From assembly GCA_045541475.1 (NCBI GenBank), contig JAZQJI010000015.1, positions 1 through 22,919 of the forward strand: a DNA stretch of 22,919 nt. The letters run 5' to 3'. The notes beneath the pieces are model-generated. The model ran no database searches. It was given only the letters and a program-made list of their open reading frames with translations, and was not told where the DNA came from. Position 1 is the stretch's first letter; the number at the start of each line of letters is the position of its first letter. The translations under genes were made by a program, and so were the position numbers. This stretch comes from RGIG3077 sp045541475. Its GTDB lineage: Bacteria > Bacillota > Clostridia > Oscillospirales > Ruminococcaceae. Shown piece after piece: positions 15,232-22,892 of this stretch.

Positions 15232-15251
15232 TACAACACTGCTGATGTCAA
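15223..15251 (-). promoter_or_regulatory. SigA-type promoter for the dockerin-GH25 gene
   Basis: On the minus strand: consensus TTGACA (15246-15251), a 17-bp spacer ending TGG (extended -10), and TATATT (15223-15228). It lies about 30 bp upstream of the ATG. Confidence 0.8.
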
Positions 15252-15270
15252 CGGAAATTAGCACCAATCA

Positions 15271-15981
15271 TCAACCCGTTTTTTTGGTAATAATAAATTT
15301 TGATAGTTGCATATATTCAAGTGCACCGTTTTCAACAAACTTTCTATCTGCCGTTGCAAACTCATTATTCTCACAGTCAAGCCAATCTTGCCAAGCCTGC
15401 TCGGTACATTCGCAAAAGCCACATTCAATAATATTTAAATCGGCACAGCTTTCAAATCTTTCTTTCCACCATTCAAGAGTGTGCATCATATTAATCTCTT
15501 CACCAAACCAATCATGCAAAACCTGCGGAATTTCATCACTTTTCAGCACGGGGAAAGAAAGCACAAGCGTACCGTTTGGCTTTAACAATGGCAGAATTTT
15601 CTCTCCAACATCAATTTTATCACCAAAATAATGGAAAGAATCCACACTTGCAATCAAATCAAAATATCCGTTGGCAAACGGTATATCCTTAGAAAAATCA
15701 ATCCTCATAGGAATTATCTGCTTTTCCATGTTGATTTTTTTGTAAAATACAAAATTATCTGCAGGATCAATCCAAAGGTCACAGGCAAAAACTCTCATTC
15801 CGTATTCTTTAGCAACCAACAGTGAAGAAAGCGACAAGCCGCAGCCTATATCAAGCGCCGTCATCGTGGGGCGAAGTTCAAGATTATAAAGCAGTTCCTC
15901 AGTAATCCTCATTGAATTAGGCCCCATCATTTTGGTGTGTTGAAAATCCATGTGATACTTTTCTGTTCTTGTAAATCTCAT
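15271..15981 (-). CDS. class I SAM-dependent methyltransferase
   Basis: About 236 residues. TALDIGCGLSLSSLL is motif I of the SAM-binding Rossmann fold, VFACDLW the acidic strand-2 end, FDLIASVDSFHYFGD the motif IV region, and LLKPNGTLVLSFP the post-IV strand. It resembles small-molecule methyltransferases of the UbiE/Cfa-like type, and the substrate cannot be inferred. A GTG at 15990 is in frame, but it overlaps the AGGTGA ribosome site that is well placed (5 nt) for the ATG at 15981, so I chose the ATG. The rpsB-tsf terminator stands directly upstream and I see no separate promoter, so expression probably depends on read-through. Confidence 0.85.
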   Translation of the reverse strand: MRFTRTEKYHMDFQHTKMMGPNSMRITEELLYNLELRPTMTALDIGCGLSLSSLLVAKEYGMRVFACDLWIDPADNFVFYKKINMEKQIIPMRIDFSKDIPFANGYFDLIASVDSFHYFGDKIDVGEKILPLLKPNGTLVLSFPVLKSDEIPQVLHDWFGEEINMMHTLEWWKERFESCADLNIIECGFCECTEQAWQDWLDCENNEFATADRKFVENGALEYMQLSKFIITKKTG

Positions 15982-16004
15982 AAAAATCACCTAATAAAAA
16001 AATT

Positions 16005-16034
16005 AAAGGCGTCTTAAAAACTTAAGACGCCTTT
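16005..16034 (-). terminator. terminator after rpsB-tsf, upstream of the methyltransferase gene
   Basis: A perfect 13-bp stem, AAAGGCGTCTTAA (16005-16017), pairs with its complement (16022-16034) around a 4-nt loop. On the minus strand it is followed by AATTTTTTTATT (15993-16004). Confidence 0.9.
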
Positions 16035-16052
16035 GCAATGATATAACGTTAA

Positions 16053-16973
16053 TTACTTAGCCATGCTTGCAACTTCGTCAGCGAAATTGTCTTCTCTCTT
16101 AGCAAGACCTTCACCGCGTTCGAAGCGAACATAACCTGCAACTGTGATAGCGCCGCCGTTTGCCTTAGCAACACTGTCAACATACTGAGCAATTGTCATG
16201 CTGTCATCCTTAACAAAGGACTGTTCAACAAGGCAGTTTTCGCTGTAATACTTGTTAAGCTTGCCTTCAGCAATCTTAGCCTTAACCTGCTCGGGCTTGG
16301 AAGCCATCTTGGGATCTTCAGCCATCTGAGCCATCATGATGTTCTTTTCGCCTTCAATAACGTCAGCGGGAACAGAATCTCTGTTGAGGTAGGGTGCGTT
16401 CATAGCAGCAACCTGCATTGCAACGTCCTTACCGCAATCAGCAACCTTAGCTGCGTCAATATCTGTATCAAACTTAACAAGAACACCGATCTTACCGCCA
16501 TCGTGGTTGTAGCAGAATACCTTGCCGTCAACTCTTTCAAATCTTCTGATCTGAATGTTTTCGCCGATTCTGAGAACGAGGTCAGGAAGAATTTCGCCGA
16601 TAGTTCTGCCTTCTTCCTTAACAACGCAAGCCTTCAAAGCTTCAACGTCAGCGGGGTTATATTCAATAACGCAGTCAGCGCACTGCTTTACAAATCCTGC
16701 GAAAGCGTCTGTCTTAGCAACGAAGTCTGTTTCGGAGTTAACCTCAACAACAACGCCAACGTTCTTTTCATTGCAAGCGTAAGCCATAACCATGCCTTCT
16801 GCTGCAATTCTGCCGCTCTTCTTAGCCTGAGCTGCAAGACCTTTTTCACGGAGTATTGTTATTGCCTTTTCTGCATCGCCGTCAGCCTCGGTAAGAGCTT
16901 TTTTGCAGTCCATCATACCAACGCCTGTTCTCTCTCTGAGAGCGGCAACGTCTTTTGCTGTAAATGTAGCCAT
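16053..16973 (-). CDS. tsf: translation elongation factor Ts
   Basis: 306 residues, the usual length. EF-Ts catalyses GDP release from EF-Tu in the cytoplasm. The N-terminal UBA-like domain has LRERTGVGMMDCKKAL (12-27), and the core starts with the EF-Tu contact motif TDFVAK (82-87). Two more core repeats follow, the second with MNAPYLNRDSVP. GGAGGA lies about 8 nt before the ATG. The gene follows rpsB after 45 nt without a terminator, the classic rpsB-tsf operon, and is closed by the terminator at 16005-16034. Confidence 0.98.
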   Translation of the reverse strand: MATFTAKDVAALRERTGVGMMDCKKALTEADGDAEKAITILREKGLAAQAKKSGRIAAEGMVMAYACNEKNVGVVVEVNSETDFVAKTDAFAGFVKQCADCVIEYNPADVEALKACVVKEEGRTIGEILPDLVLRIGENIQIRRFERVDGKVFCYNHDGGKIGVLVKFDTDIDAAKVADCGKDVAMQVAAMNAPYLNRDSVPADVIEGEKNIMMAQMAEDPKMASKPEQVKAKIAEGKLNKYYSENCLVEQSFVKDDSMTIAQYVDSVAKANGGAITVAGYVRFERGEGLAKREDNFADEVASMAK

Positions 16974-17018
16974 TTATATATTCCTCCAATAAAGTTATTT
17001 TAAACGGTTTAAGCGCAA

Positions 17019-17750
17019 TTATTCAGCAGCCTCTTCTTCAGCTGCAGCAGCTTCTTCCTCGCCTGCTTCACCCTGCTTGCCTTCGATGATAGCGTTAGCA
17101 ATTGTGCCTGCAATAAGCTTAACTGCTCTGATAGCGTCATCGTTGCCGGGGATTACATAGTCGATTTCATCGGGATCACAGTTTGTATCAACGATTGCAA
17201 CAATCGGGATATTGAGCTTCTTAGCTTCGGAAACTGCAATTCTTTCTTTTCTGGGGTCAACGATAAAGAGAGCGCCGGGGAGCTTATCCATATCCTTGAT
17301 ACCGGCAAGGAACTTTTCAAGCTTTTCAATCTCAAGGTTGAGCTTAACAACTTCCTTCTTGGGAAGAAGGTCAAATGTGCCGTCAGCTTCCATCTTCTTG
17401 AGCTGATCAAGACGATCAATTCTTCTTCTGATTGTCTTGAAGTTTGTCATCATACCGCCAAGCCAACGAGCGTTTACATAGTGTGCTCCTGCTCTCAAAG
17501 CTTCTTCCTTAACGGAATCGCCGGCCTGCTTCTTTGTACCTACAAAGAGAACGCTTTCGCCGTTTTCTGTAAGCTCACGTACAAACATGTAAGCTTCTTC
17601 AAGCTTCTTAACTGTCTTCTGAAGGTCGATGATGTAGATGCCGTTTCTTTCTGCGAAAATGTAGGGTGCCATTTTGGGGTTCCATCTTCTTGTCTGGTGT
17701 CCGAAGTGAACGCCTGCTTCAAGAAGCTGTTTCATTGATACTACGCCCAT
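17019..17750 (-). CDS. rpsB: 30S ribosomal protein S2
   Basis: 243 residues from the chosen ATG. The start MGVVSMKQLLEAGVHFGHQT and the segments YIIDLQKT, ARWLGGMMTNF and VDTNCDPDEIDYVIPGNDDA are standard for S2, which binds the head of the 30S subunit near S1 and S8. The C-terminus is an acidic Ala/Glu tail (GEEEAAAAEEEAAE). The frame stays open to 17849, but AAGGAGG lies 9 nt before the ATG at 17750 and all homologues begin here, so the extension is the leader and not protein. Confidence 0.98.
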   Translation of the reverse strand: MGVVSMKQLLEAGVHFGHQTRRWNPKMAPYIFAERNGIYIIDLQKTVKKLEEAYMFVRELTENGESVLFVGTKKQAGDSVKEEALRAGAHYVNARWLGGMMTNFKTIRRRIDRLDQLKKMEADGTFDLLPKKEVVKLNLEIEKLEKFLAGIKDMDKLPGALFIVDPRKERIAVSEAKKLNIPIVAIVDTNCDPDEIDYVIPGNDDAIRAVKLIAGTIANAIIEGKQGEAGEEEAAAAEEEAAE

Positions 17751-17807
17751 GGTAGAATCCTCCTTAGTTTTGGTTTTTAAATTTTTCCTCCGCCAGCTTA
17801 TTTTGAA

Positions 17808-17848
17808 TGCCCGACACGCCGCTTTTTTAAAGGCGTGAACCGTGGGCA
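17808..17848 (-). promoter_or_regulatory. structured hairpin in the rpsB 5' leader
   Basis: The rpsB leader is about 130 nt long. On the minus strand it contains TGCCC...CACGCC (17844-17848 and 17832-17837) pairing with GGCGTG...GGGCA (17815-17820 and 17808-17812), a two-step hairpin with an internal loop. A second GGAGG-like sequence follows it, about 30 nt before the real ribosome site. Autoregulation by S2 is known in enterobacteria, but I cannot match this structure to a named leader. Confidence 0.5.
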
Positions 17849-17889
17849 ATAAACCAAGCGTGCGAATTTGCTTTTTTCAAGTGACTAAT

Positions 17890-17918
17890 ATTATACCATT
17901 TTTGCGCAAAATTTACAA
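17890..17918 (-). promoter_or_regulatory. SigA-type promoter of rpsB-tsf
   Basis: On the minus strand: TTGTAA (17913-17918), a 17-bp spacer ending TGG (extended -10), and TATAAT (17890-17895). Confidence 0.85.
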
Positions 17919-17933
17919 GATTTTTTTCTTCGT

Positions 17934-18224
17934 TTATTTATACAAACTTTCAATACTGAATTTGTGATGTTTTGTGTGCTTTTCCTCTTTTTCAAGCGAA
18001 ACAAGTATTGTATCCTTGCCGATAAGCGTAATGCACTCCACAGGTATCACAATATCATCATCATGCCCAAATATCCCGAAAAATCGCTGGCGGCCGTAGA
18101 CAATCAACGAAACCATACTGTTTGTTTCACCGTCAAACTCCATATCATCAACAAACCCCAGCTTTTCGCCACTGTCTGTTTCTATAACTTCCTTAGCTTT
18201 CAGCTCGCCAAAGCAATATATCAT
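17934..18224 (-). CDS. YlmC/YmxH family PRC-barrel protein
   Basis: About 96 residues from the ATG at 18224. ELKAKEVIETDSGEKLGFVDDMEFD is the opening of a PRC barrel, and GFVDDMEFDGETNSMVSLIVYG followed by DDIVIPVECITLIGKDTILV matches the YlmC/YmxH family, which Firmicutes annotation links to sporulation. Its biochemical role is not established. A GTG at 18236 is in frame but overlaps the AGGAG ribosome site, so the ATG is preferred. The gene is divergent from the PBP gene, and I see no clear -10/-35 for it. Confidence 0.8.
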   Translation of the reverse strand: MIYCFGELKAKEVIETDSGEKLGFVDDMEFDGETNSMVSLIVYGRQRFFGIFGHDDDIVIPVECITLIGKDTILVSLEKEEKHTKHHKFSIESLYK

Positions 18225-18269
18225 AAAAATCAACACTCCTTAAAAATTCGGAAAATTTGGATTTTTTTG

Positions 18270-18298
18270 TTTACAAACCTATTTAATTGTGGTATAAT
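18270..18298 (+). promoter_or_regulatory. SigA-type promoter of the class A PBP gene
   Basis: TTTACA (18270-18275), a 17-bp spacer ending TGG (extended -10), and TATAAT (18293-18298). It gives a leader of about 48 nt. Confidence 0.85.
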
Positions 18299-18352
18299 AA
18301 CTTTATGTATGACAAAGATTAGCCTGACAACAAACATTGAAAGGGGTTAGCT

Positions 18353-20971
18353 ATGGAAAAGAACGACTTTTTGCTTGGTAATGATGATAAAGATAAAGAA
18401 AACAACGCCAAGCAGACAGATAATGATATTGATTTTTTTGACGATTCGGAATTTATCGAGCCTCAGGAAGAATCCGATGCCGATTACGCAGCCGAATCTT
18501 CCAACTATAAAAGCGTAACACAGCCACCTGCTGAAGCCGTGGCAAAAAAGCCTGCAAAACCTACACGTACCGCAAAGGAAGAAGCAATGTTGCGTGCAAA
18601 AAGACGCAAACAGCTTAAAAAAGCAAAAAAAGTTGCAAAAAAGGTTTTAAGAACAGGCAAAAAGGCTTTTGGTATTTTAGGCTCAACAATTCTGTCGCTA
18701 TTCATGATAGTTGTCATCACAGGCACAATCATCGTTGCGGCACTCACCGTTTACGTCCTCAAATTCATGGACGAAACCTATGAAATCGACCTTTACGATA
18801 TACAAACAAGCAGTCCCACTTCAATTTTGGGCACCGACCCCGAAACGGGCGAATATGTTCAGCTTTATTATGTCGAAAACGACTCGATGAGTATTCCTAT
18901 TGAAATAGACATTGTTCCGCAACACACCATGAATGCGTTTGTATACGCCGAGGACGAACGTTTCTTCCTGCACGACGGCGTAGACTACAAGCGCACCCTG
19001 GCAGCTTTCGTCAATATGTTTATTTCAATTTACGATACCGATCAGGGCGGTTCCACAATTACTCAGCAGCTTGTAAAAAATATCACGGGTGATGATGCAC
19101 GCGGAGGCACGGCAGGTCCTGAGCGTAAAATCAGAGAAATCTTCCGTGCAATGAACCTTGAAGAACGTTACGCAAAGCTTGAAATTCTTGAAGCGTATAT
19201 GAACTATATCAGCTTCGGCGGCGGCGCTGTCGGCGTTGAATATGCGGCCGAAAAGTACTTCGGCAAAAGCGTTTCCGAACTTTCTATCGCAGAAAGTGCC
19301 GCACTTGCGGCAATCCCAAAAAGCCCAGAAAAAAACAATCCAAACGCAGGTTATTTTCTTAAAGTTTACAACGAAGCTACCGGCATTTGGGAAGTAACTG
19401 ACGAATGGGTAAATACCGGTATTAAGGAAAACAAGGGCCGTCAGGAATATATCCTTTACAAAATGTTTGAAAACGGCGCAATCACTCGCAAGGAATACGA
19501 AGACGCTGTTGCAGAAGAACTGATTTTTGTCGGTTCCGAAAAGCACCGTCAGATGTACCCTGAGTATTACGCCAACGAAGAAGAACAGCTCAATGATGAC
19601 GGCGTTACTTCCTACGTTGTCGATGCCGCTTTGATGGAACTTGCCGAAATCTTCCAAGAGGAACGCGGTTTAAGCTACTCACAGGCACTTAAAGAAGTTA
19701 ACAGCGGCGGTTATACAATTTATGTAACAGCCGACCTTGCAATGCAGGAATATCTTGAAGAAAAATACCTTGATTACTATAACATTTATAGCGAAGGTTA
19801 CGCGCAAAAAGCGTATGATGCCGAAGGCAATCCTATTTTGGAAGAAGATGGCTCAAACCTTTATGTTTACCCCAATTCTTCATTCATCGTAATGGATTAT
19901 TACGGCAATATTCAAGCAGTTATTGGCGGTATAGGCGAAAAAACATCATCTCTCGGTTTGCTTCGACCAATGCAGTCACGTCGCCAGCCGGGTTCTTGTA
20001 TCAAACCGGTTTCAACCTATGGCTATGCACTTGAAAATGATATTATCCATTGGTCGTCAGTCTATGTGGATAAACCGCTTACAATTAATGGCGAAAGCTG
20101 GCCGCACAACTTCTCAAGCTGGTCATACAGCAACAAATTCATTTACCGTGCAATCGAAGTTTCACTCAACACAATCCCTGCGCAGTTGTGCTACAACGCA
20201 ACACCTGATAACATCTACACCTTTATGGTTAACAAGCTGCATTTTGACTCTCTTGTAGCTTCCGATATCGACTTGGCGCCTTTAAGCGTCGGCGGTCTTA
20301 CAAACGGCGTTACACTTGATGAACTCTGCAACGCCTACATTCCCTACGGCAACGGCGGTTATATGTATGATTCTACAATCATCTCAATGGTATACGATGC
20401 CGAAGGCAACGTTGTTGTAGACCACCAAAACAAATTTGGCGAACAGGCTGTAAGCAGTGATACGGCATACATCATGAACCGTATGCTGCGTAGAGTTGTT
20501 GAAAACAGCCACGATGGTACCGGCCGTCAGGCAAATCTTGATGGTGTTGAGGTTGTTGGCAAAACAGGTACTTCGCAGAACTTCCGAGACCTTGGATTTG
20601 TTGGCTTGACACCTGATTATGTCAGCGCAATATGGTACGGCTTTGATAACGATAATTCATCAGTATATACAAGCAGCGGCTCAAACTCATTTGGATTTTA
20701 CGCAAGTAACTACCCGAAATCAGCGCAGATATGGGCAAATGTTTTCGGCGAATATGCCGAAATGGTCAACGCACAAACCATGGCAGAATTCCCTGTTGAC
20801 GAGGGTGTAGTTATGGAATCCTTCTGTAACTCAACCGGCTTAATTGCAGGCCCGAATTGCTCAAAATGCTCCGTGCCCGGTTATTACAAAACAAACGCCA
20901 TGCCCGGTGTATGCACATCGTGCCGCGCAGCTGCTCCCCCTGCGGAAACAGCACCTGCAACAACTGAATAA
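18353..20971 (+). CDS. class A penicillin-binding protein (PBP1A-like)
   Basis: 872 residues. A long acidic then Lys-rich cytoplasmic N-terminus (1-105) precedes one transmembrane helix (about 108-135). The GT51 glycosyltransferase domain has EDERFF (200-205, catalytic Glu200), GGSTITQQLVKN (232-243) and REIFRAMNLE (261-270). The transpeptidase domain has the active-site SxxK at Ser548-Lys551 (SCIK), SLN at 604-606 and KTGT at 737-740. It polymerises and crosslinks peptidoglycan at the outer face of the membrane. The C-terminal tail has two CxxC pairs (CSKC, CTSC), then an Ala/Pro/Thr stretch. The active-site context carries Cys next to the Ser. AAAGGGG precedes the ATG, and a strong promoter lies at 18270-18298. 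Confidence 0.95.
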   Translation: MEKNDFLLGNDDKDKENNAKQTDNDIDFFDDSEFIEPQEESDADYAAESSNYKSVTQPPAEAVAKKPAKPTRTAKEEAMLRAKRRKQLKKAKKVAKKVLRTGKKAFGILGSTILSLFMIVVITGTIIVAALTVYVLKFMDETYEIDLYDIQTSSPTSILGTDPETGEYVQLYYVENDSMSIPIEIDIVPQHTMNAFVYAEDERFFLHDGVDYKRTLAAFVNMFISIYDTDQGGSTITQQLVKNITGDDARGGTAGPERKIREIFRAMNLEERYAKLEILEAYMNYISFGGGAVGVEYAAEKYFGKSVSELSIAESAALAAIPKSPEKNNPNAGYFLKVYNEATGIWEVTDEWVNTGIKENKGRQEYILYKMFENGAITRKEYEDAVAEELIFVGSEKHRQMYPEYYANEEEQLNDDGVTSYVVDAALMELAEIFQEERGLSYSQALKEVNSGGYTIYVTADLAMQEYLEEKYLDYYNIYSEGYAQKAYDAEGNPILEEDGSNLYVYPNSSFIVMDYYGNIQAVIGGIGEKTSSLGLLRPMQSRRQPGSCIKPVSTYGYALENDIIHWSSVYVDKPLTINGESWPHNFSSWSYSNKFIYRAIEVSLNTIPAQLCYNATPDNIYTFMVNKLHFDSLVASDIDLAPLSVGGLTNGVTLDELCNAYIPYGNGGYMYDSTIISMVYDAEGNVVVDHQNKFGEQAVSSDTAYIMNRMLRRVVENSHDGTGRQANLDGVEVVGKTGTSQNFRDLGFVGLTPDYVSAIWYGFDNDNSSVYTSSGSNSFGFYASNYPKSAQIWANVFGEYAEMVNAQTMAEFPVDEGVVMESFCNSTGLIAGPNCSKCSVPGYYKTNAMPGVCTSCRAAAPPAETAPATTE

Positions 20972-20991
20972 ATATTTATGTAAATATCACT

Positions 20992-21034
20992 ATATCAAGA
21001 GGAAAACACCGAAAGCTTTCCTCTTGATATTTTA
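20992..21034 (+). terminator. terminator after the PBP gene
   Basis: A perfect 14-bp stem, ATATCAAGAGGAAA (20992-21005), pairs with its complement (21017-21030) around an 11-nt loop. The T tail is short (TTTTATG), so read-through into the methyltransferase gene is likely. Confidence 0.7.
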
Positions 21035-21054
21035 TGTATGGAAAGGCAAAAATA

Positions 21055-22173
21055 ATGTCAAAAAACTACAAAATAGTGTGCCCTTGCCACTTCGGACTTG
21101 AAAGCGTATTAACCTTTGAAGCAAAACGCATGGGCGCTGAAAATGTAAACGCCGAAAACGGCAGAGTCAGCTTTGAAGGCGGTGCAGAAATAATTGCACG
21201 TGCAAATATATGTCTGTCCGTAGCAGAACGTGTGCTTATTGAGCTAAAAAGCTTTAAAGCTTTAACGTTTGAGGATCTGTTCCAGGGCGTAAAGTCAATA
21301 CCGCTTGAAGATTTCATTGGCAAGAAAAACGCCTTTCCCGTAAAAGGTCATTCGCTGAACTCAAAGCTTTCAAGCGTGCCTGCGTGCCAGTCAATCATCA
21401 AAAAAGCAGCTGTTGAAAGACTTAAAGCAAAGTATTCTCTCAATTGGTTGGAAGAAACCGAGGCACCCGTGCAAATAAGCTTTTCAATAATGAAAGATAT
21501 TGCAACAATTTATCTTGATACAAGCGGCATTGCTTTACATAAGCGAGGCTACCGCAAGCAATCAAACCTTGCCCCGATAAAAGAAACCTTAGCGGCAGGC
21601 ATTGTTGATTTGGCAAGGGTAAGGCGTGAAAGCGTTGTTGTAGACCCCTTCTGCGGTTCGGGTACAGTTTTAATTGAAGCTGCATATAAGGCAATGAACT
21701 ATGCACCCGGATTGAAAAGAGGCTTTGCTGCTGAAAAATGGGATTGCCTGCCTAAAAGAATTTGGACTGACGAGCGTGAAAATGCATTATCAAAAATCAA
21801 CAAGGATTGCGGATTTAAAGCATACGGCTATGATATAGACGCAAATGCGATAGAAATCGCAAAGGAAAACGCAAGACGTGCAGGTGTGCTATCTGCAATT
21901 GAATTTAAACAAGCCGATGTTGCTGATTTTACGCAAAAAACCGCCGGCGAAATCGTTATATGCAACCCACCCTATGGTGAGCGTCTGCTTGATATAAAAG
22001 CCGCCGAAGAGATTTATGAAACTATGGGCAAAAGACTTAGCGCCAATGCTGAATATCCCTGCTACGTCATCACATCAAGTGATGGCTTTGAAAAGAAATT
22101 CGGCAAAAACGCAAAAAAATGCCGCAAGCTTTATAACGGCATGATGAAATGCAGACTTTATATGTATTTTTAA
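21055..22173 (+). CDS. THUMP-domain class I SAM-dependent RNA methyltransferase (RlmL/YpsC-like)
   Basis: 372 residues from the chosen ATG. An N-terminal ferredoxin-like/THUMP region (about 1-160; CPCHFGLESVL at the start) binds RNA. The catalytic Rossmann domain has DPFCGSGTVLIEA (from Asp197), AYGYDIDANAIEIAKENA and the N-PP-Y motif NPPYGERL (from Asn304). NPPY is typical of N-methyltransferases, and this family includes E. coli RlmL, which makes m2G in 23S rRNA, and B. subtilis YpsC. The exact target base is inferred by family only. The frame extends to an ATG at 21034 inside the PBP terminator, but GGAAAGG sits 8 nt before the ATG at 21055. The protein ends in RLYMYF. Confidence 0.9.
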   Translation: MSKNYKIVCPCHFGLESVLTFEAKRMGAENVNAENGRVSFEGGAEIIARANICLSVAERVLIELKSFKALTFEDLFQGVKSIPLEDFIGKKNAFPVKGHSLNSKLSSVPACQSIIKKAAVERLKAKYSLNWLEETEAPVQISFSIMKDIATIYLDTSGIALHKRGYRKQSNLAPIKETLAAGIVDLARVRRESVVVDPFCGSGTVLIEAAYKAMNYAPGLKRGFAAEKWDCLPKRIWTDERENALSKINKDCGFKAYGYDIDANAIEIAKENARRAGVLSAIEFKQADVADFTQKTAGEIVICNPPYGERLLDIKAAEEIYETMGKRLSANAEYPCYVITSSDGFEKKFGKNAKKCRKLYNGMMKCRLYMYF

Positions 22174-22244
22174 CACAAACAAGCGCATAAACCGCGTAAT
22201 TTCGGACAATATAGATCAGTACAAAAAAATATTTCAAAAAACTC

Positions 22245-22273
22245 TTGATTTATCAGTAAAATATTGGTATAAT
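22245..22273 (+). promoter_or_regulatory. SigA-type promoter of tRNA-Gln
   Basis: TTGATT (22245-22250), a 17-bp spacer ending TGG (extended -10), and TATAAT (22268-22273), 16 bp before the tRNA. Confidence 0.8.
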
Positions 22274-22288
22274 ATTTAAGCGGTTTAT

Positions 22289-22363
22289 TGGGGTATAGCC
22301 AAGCGGTAAGGCAACGGACTTTGACTCCGTCACTCGATGGTTCGAATCCATCTATCCCAACCA
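22289..22363 (+). tRNA. trnQ: tRNA-Gln (anticodon TTG)
   Basis: The acceptor stem TGGGGTA (22289-22295) pairs with TATCCCA (22353-22359), followed by discriminator A and an encoded CCA (22361-22363). The anticodon arm has ACGGA/TCCGT with loop CTTTGAC, giving anticodon TTG, which reads CAA. The T arm has GATGG TTCGAAT CCATC. It starts with T as bacterial tRNA-Gln commonly does. Its own promoter and terminator make it a single-gene unit. Confidence 0.97.
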
Positions 22364-22372
22364 AAGAATAAG

Positions 22373-22400
22373 AGTCACCTTCATGGTGACTTTTATTTTT
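22373..22400 (+). terminator. terminator after tRNA-Gln
   Basis: AGTCACC (22373-22379) pairs with GGTGACT (22385-22391) around TTCAT, followed by TTTATTTTTTG. Confidence 0.85.
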
Positions 22401-22401
22401 T

Positions 22402-22430
22402 GTCGGGTGCGCCCGACAGCGCAATTCGGG
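22402..22430. repeat. structured repeat, copy 1
   Basis: A 29-nt sequence made of the hairpin GTCGGG-TGCG-CCCGAC followed by AGCGCAATTCGGG, repeated exactly at 22501-22529. An ATCACGAC box follows at 22460-22467. Confidence 0.85.
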
Positions 22431-22458
22431 TTTCACTTTCGTGAAGCCCGTTTTGTTT
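22427..22458 (+). terminator. terminator-like hairpin next to repeat copy 1
   Basis: CGGGTTTCAC (22427-22436) pairs over 10 bp (one G-U) with GTGAAGCCCG (22441-22450) around TTTC, followed by TTTTGTTTT. It is a second, stronger hairpin downstream of the tRNA terminator. Confidence 0.75.
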
Positions 22459-22500
22459 TATCACGACAATTTCAGTTATCTGTTTTATGAATGTATTAAA

Positions 22501-22529
22501 GTCGGGTGCGCCCGACAGCGCAATTCGGG
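22501..22529. repeat. structured repeat, copy 2
   Basis: An exact 29-nt copy of 22402-22430. Downstream sequence differs from copy 1 until an ATCACGAC box at 22558-22565. Confidence 0.85.
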
Positions 22530-22614
22530 GCTTTGTTGATTGTTAGATATTTGCCCTATCACGACCATATAACCAAATACTTTTATCTAAGTTATCATGT
22601 AAGTGTGAAAACCA

Positions 22615-22765
22615 TAAGGGGAAGGGCCGACTGCTGTCGGCTGAGCAATTTCGGATTTCAGTTGAAATTTCAATGAAACTTTAATCACGGTTAGATAAGA
22701 AGAATTTAAAATGAAGCTTTAATCAAAAAATGTCGTGTGCGGTCACGCACCTCCCCTTCCCCTTA
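22615..22765. repeat. 151-bp segment bounded by 12-bp inverted repeats, holding repeat copy 3
   Basis: TAAGGGGAAGGG (22615-22626) is perfectly inverted at 22754-22765. Inside are the diverged third repeat copy (hairpin GCCGAC-TGCT-GTCGGC at 22626-22641, then GCAATTTCGG to 22654), a 12-bp palindrome TTGAAATTTCAA (22662-22673), and a small hairpin GTGCG-GTCA-CGCAC (22737-22750). There is no reading frame. It resembles a miniature inverted-repeat element, but no clear target duplication beyond the terminal TA is visible. Confidence 0.5.
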
Positions 22766-22892
22766 AGTTCTTCCCCCATACCAACCCCCTTTCCTTCAAC
22801 CCTATCCTCACGTTTGGGTTGCACTAAACATATAAAAAACTCTTTTTAATGTTTTACTTTTAATAAACACATCGTACCCATATAACGAAAAT

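Noticed and set aside
17751..17849. N-terminal extension of rpsB
   Set aside because: This stretch lies in the transcribed leader, holds the hairpin, and lacks a ribosome site at its start, whereas the ATG at 17750 has AAGGAGG and matches all S2 proteins.
22170..22436. Minus-strand frame of 88 residues across the tRNA
   Set aside because: It is the antisense of tRNA-Gln and its terminator, with no ribosome site and no protein family; such frames are a frequent annotation artefact.
22402..22529. Two 29-nt direct repeats as a CRISPR array
   Set aside because: Only two exact copies with a 70-nt gap and a diverged third, no regular spacers and no cas genes. The repeat is a hairpin plus a conserved box, a different kind of element.
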